A stretch of DNA of 64,000 nt. Source: Pontibacter russatus. Its GTDB lineage: Bacteria; Bacteroidota; Bacteroidia; Cytophagales; Hymenobacteraceae. The number at the start of each line of letters is the position of its first letter. Position 1 is the first letter of the stretch. The stretch is taken from the NCBI RefSeq assembly GCF_009931655.1, contig NZ_CP047984.1:1488001-1552000 (forward strand), given 5' to 3'. Under the pieces are notes generated by a model. That model did not search any database and was not told where the DNA came from. It saw nothing but the letters and a program-made list of their open reading frames with translations. Made by a program: the position numbers and the translations under genes. This document shows positions 63,601-64,000 of the stretch, one piece after another.

Positions 63601-64000
63601 TAACTGAGAGGTTGATACATTATCTGCAGGAGGGGCAGGGTTCAGGACAGATATATTTATATCACCAGCCGTAGCTAAATCCCCTTCAAGTAAAGTAACC
63701 TCTAATTCAGTCGAGCTTATAAATTTAGTACTCCTAGGGCTGTTATTAACGCGGCCGAGTGAGTTCTTCTCAAAGTTTGTACCTGTAAGAGTAACGATTG
63801 TGCTACCATCTCCTTCCGAAACACAAGCAGTAGGTGCATTTAATGTCGGAACCTTGCTGTTTACGTTGAAAGCTGAACTTGTAGCAGTAGAAGCAGTTGT
63901 ACCATTAGACGGCAATGTGCTCGAGGCTACCAACGTATATCCAGCCCCCGCAGCGTCGATACTTAGCTCTGAAAAAGCAGCAACTCCGCTTACAGCATTA
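57640..64000 (-). CDS. Giant Ig/PKD-like repeat surface protein with T9SS sorting domain, 5' end missing
   Basis: At least 2119 residues; the frame is still open at the right edge (about 22 codons precede the TTG at 63933), so the true start and signal peptide lie outside. The protein is a chain of roughly 20 beta-sandwich modules of 75-100 residues, rich in Thr, Ser and Gly, with paired cysteines and PKD/Ig-like phrases such as VTVNPLPTVSI and GTHTITYTY. Three adjacent modules share GGTYSGTGVSNGQFNP-like sequence. The last 190 residues are an FN3-like unit (LPVEIIYLNASKQ...LEWATAMEEDNAGFEVQ) and a type A T9SS sorting domain (AFPNPFHDEVTLDI...GLYIIKVQ). A role in adhesion or gliding is likely but inferred. 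Confidence 0.92.
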   Translation of the reverse strand, partial: NAVSGVAAFSELSIDAAGAGYTLVASSTLPSNGTTASTATSSAFNVNSKVPTLNAPTACVSEGDGSTIVTLTGTNFEKNSLGRVNNSPRSTKFISSTELEVTLLEGDLATAGDINISVLNPAPPADNVSTSQLLNIKPLLHASSIVGERTVCAGTEVLYTAPEGFSDFKWSSTAGGTVEESGDNPALVRFLPTASGTVTISLSAKNACGVTSSASIVVDVKPAPQAVIEYNSTSFCENGSLELSAFINPSELDNYNYEWYKLGSNDVYELVGDNSPAYITEEAGTFRLTVTGENSACSQTSDPVVITVNPLPTVSITGLGSDYCSSDQAVTLAGSPVGGTFRILQGTSVVDEDATTFNPSALDAGNYIVEYSYADENTCVNTTTQTVTVKPQPVLTISSDSPGGICPEESAVLTASGADSYEWSPSAGLSATSGASVTAKPTITTTYTVIGTTNGCESEPNTVTVTVNPLPDVTITPTGPTEFCLGNYVDLVAVDDPFYNYQWFKNGSSISEATNSTYRVDKADGTGNYHVTITTDAGCELSSETIAVKVADVPTTATIITTGATTFCQGGSVKFDANKAPSGQTYVYQWQKSTTTSEDADFTNIEGAVNSSLVTNESGYYRVLVSNTDEADEDTELCTKTSAAVGVTVYPQPEAAISGENPPQCANADGSNSFTVTGTFVGSGATWSSNNPNFEIIVQSYNIEEGQTTAIVTTTGAGNAIISLTASRSSTGCTEAIATQNLTVHPLPVATITADGPVTFCEGGSVKLTASAGSSWLWSTGATTQSITVDESGDYSVEVFNSNGCSATSAATAVTENELPTVTLAAFEPVCKNGDSFTLSGGLPAGGTYTVDGVAATQFNPAAAAVGNHTIVYTYQDDNNCSASATQTIEVKAVPTVTLGTFADVCVGAETVTLSGGLPVGGTYSGTGVSNGQFNPATASVGTHTITYTYEANGCTNTATSTIKVTPVPTATLAAFSNVCVNAAAFTLTGGSPAGGTYSGTGVSNGQFNPATAGAGTHTITYTYGENGCTVSTTGTITVNPLPTASISFDGSTTLCQGSSLLLTGNSNTGTSYIWYRNNVQVATTPTYAANQTGSYTVRAINGNNCTSDLSAAVQVTVSPAITGNTISGAQTVCSGGSIAALGQASNATLAGGATPYAYQWQSSPNNSTWTNIATGGASASYTPPVQNVTTTTTTYYRRVVSGGGCSSTSTAVAVTVTQLPTVNFTGIEDGATIYSGQGNITLTGSPSGGTWSWPGGTSRTFSPCTAFNTAAPAGAAQVTIPITYTVTSGACKNSITKNVTIKQSTYKAVVTSSLKPFCQGDNVIHTVRVWRDATVIYPYLTNAAGDPVRADGSLVGPQELPVANPNYEFPAGTPEGIKLVAWRYFNPIVKGDGVEITSGLTYQWTKNQENNIGNKEKTLENAGLSSLDYYAAYVTVDGGTCGPNFTQRISSRTYTAEQADYSITLSATPQPVCQGASVTLTATLNSAFPYWNQIGLNLQWNVTRGGTTSVLGNTTYTGNNSALQLVTNGPTGGFLNGDVVSILFTSDLDSRDVAGTKCAGGKLSTEVTLNVNDIAVVQNPAQQNPVICLGGQATFTAPVTTTGPATETYTWKVGTTTYTTTEPSLSIPAEITGAAGSYPVSVIVSNTCETTSTLALGTLTVKPALAVFNVSGGGSYCAGSPVSYQVKLSGSQTGVNYTLLRDATVVETKAGTGQPLSFTATSATGSYTISAAYVAAPACSVAMSGSTAITVNALPTVTVQNQVTCVGTPATVSAVITEGTGPYTYKWSVPTGWTGPKPTSAIFQTTVAGNYTVEIKDGNLCPVTATGSVTINEPTPQNEPILEVMWINNDSQWEVKVVEKDPLDKGELGLATNPTITWYRRVNPSQDWGDPVQESTSTTYIENAPKADVEIKAVLLNSASCTRYELTNIGVAPLPVEIIYLNASKQGNNVVLEWATAMEEDNAGFEVQVSTDGFSYRKLTFVPAKNGNSNMKQVYAFTDRENGKFGTRYYRLKQLDTYGTFEFFGPKAVTFGSVASKVIAFPNPFHDEVTLDIAAEVDGEALITVTDAVGKKLLERKVQVAKGFTTEKLRLDAGLPIGLYIIKVQVGGFTQYIKMIKE
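60930..61250 (-). repeat. Two near-identical coding repeats in the surface protein gene
   Basis: Two stretches of about 85 bases (near 60933-61014 and 61143-61224) differ by only a few bases and encode the same module segment (GTYSGTGVSNGQFNPA, then HTITYTY). They point to recent duplication or gene conversion between modules. Confidence 0.7.

Overview
The window looks like a chromosomal segment of an aerobic Bacteroidota bacterium of the Hymenobacteraceae type; Pontibacter is my best guess. Supporting signs are two secreted proteins with C-terminal type IX secretion (T9SS) sorting domains, promoters of the Bacteroidota form TTTG-N18-20-TAnnTTTG, few Shine-Dalgarno sequences, a LytTR/His-kinase pair and MtfA-, M13- and FGGY-type genes with Bacteroidota-like sequences. 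Coding DNA is GC-rich by eye, yet the hexamer TATATA recurs unusually often between genes and even inside them. I see no tRNA, rRNA, CRISPR array, insertion sequence or phage gene.

1-5.7 kb: a minus-strand L-rhamnose operon: a fused rhamnulose-1-phosphate aldolase/lactaldehyde dehydrogenase (rhaEW type), an FGGY sugar kinase (rhaB type) and the start of a LutA-like lactate-utilisation gene. Together they would turn rhamnulose into DHAP plus lactate and then pyruvate. A NahK-like sugar kinase follows on the plus strand. 5.8-11.5 kb: peroxiredoxin-cysJ-cysI, an assimilatory sulfite-reduction operon behind a long structured leader, next to a frameshifted LysR regulator. 11.9-24.7 kb: mostly membrane proteins: two small two-helix proteins, a TehA/SLAC1-type channel, a CorC/HlyC-type CBS protein, two APC permeases, TerC, Kup and DedA.

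24.8-26.5 kb: a small AT-rich islet with a STAS-like protein, a ParE/RelE toxin-antitoxin pair and an unknown gene split by a stop codon. 26.9-29.9 kb: a quinone-reductase-like oxidoreductase, a GNAT acetyltransferase and a subtilisin-like lipoprotein. 29.9-31.1 kb holds no convincing gene. 31.1-33.8 kb: a T9SS-exported, possibly hyaluronidase-like (GH56-like) protein with duplicated Ig-like modules, preceded by a strong promoter and a tiny ORF.

34-44.7 kb: housekeeping and stress genes: cyclophilin lipoprotein, M13 peptidase, TIGR04283-type glycosyltransferase, MtfA-like peptidase, [2Fe-2S] ferredoxin, ferritin, a LytTR two-component system and an alkyltransferase-like protein without the active-site cysteine. 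44.9-50.6 kb: a complete adaptor/RND pump/TolC efflux operon. 50.8-57.3 kb: a beta-propeller/amidohydrolase fusion, an MFS transporter, a DsbA/FrnE-like protein and a TerB-like protein with a glycine-rich tail. 57.6-64 kb: most of a giant Ig/PKD-repeat surface protein with a T9SS domain; its 5' end lies outside the window.

Convergent genes are often separated by long, near-perfect hairpins, several capped by TATATA, which probably act as bidirectional terminators. I did not find a convincing new multi-gene system. The best leads are the GH56-like T9SS protein, the composition break in the giant adhesin, the two interrupted genes, the long structured leader of the sulfite operon and the TATATA enrichment.
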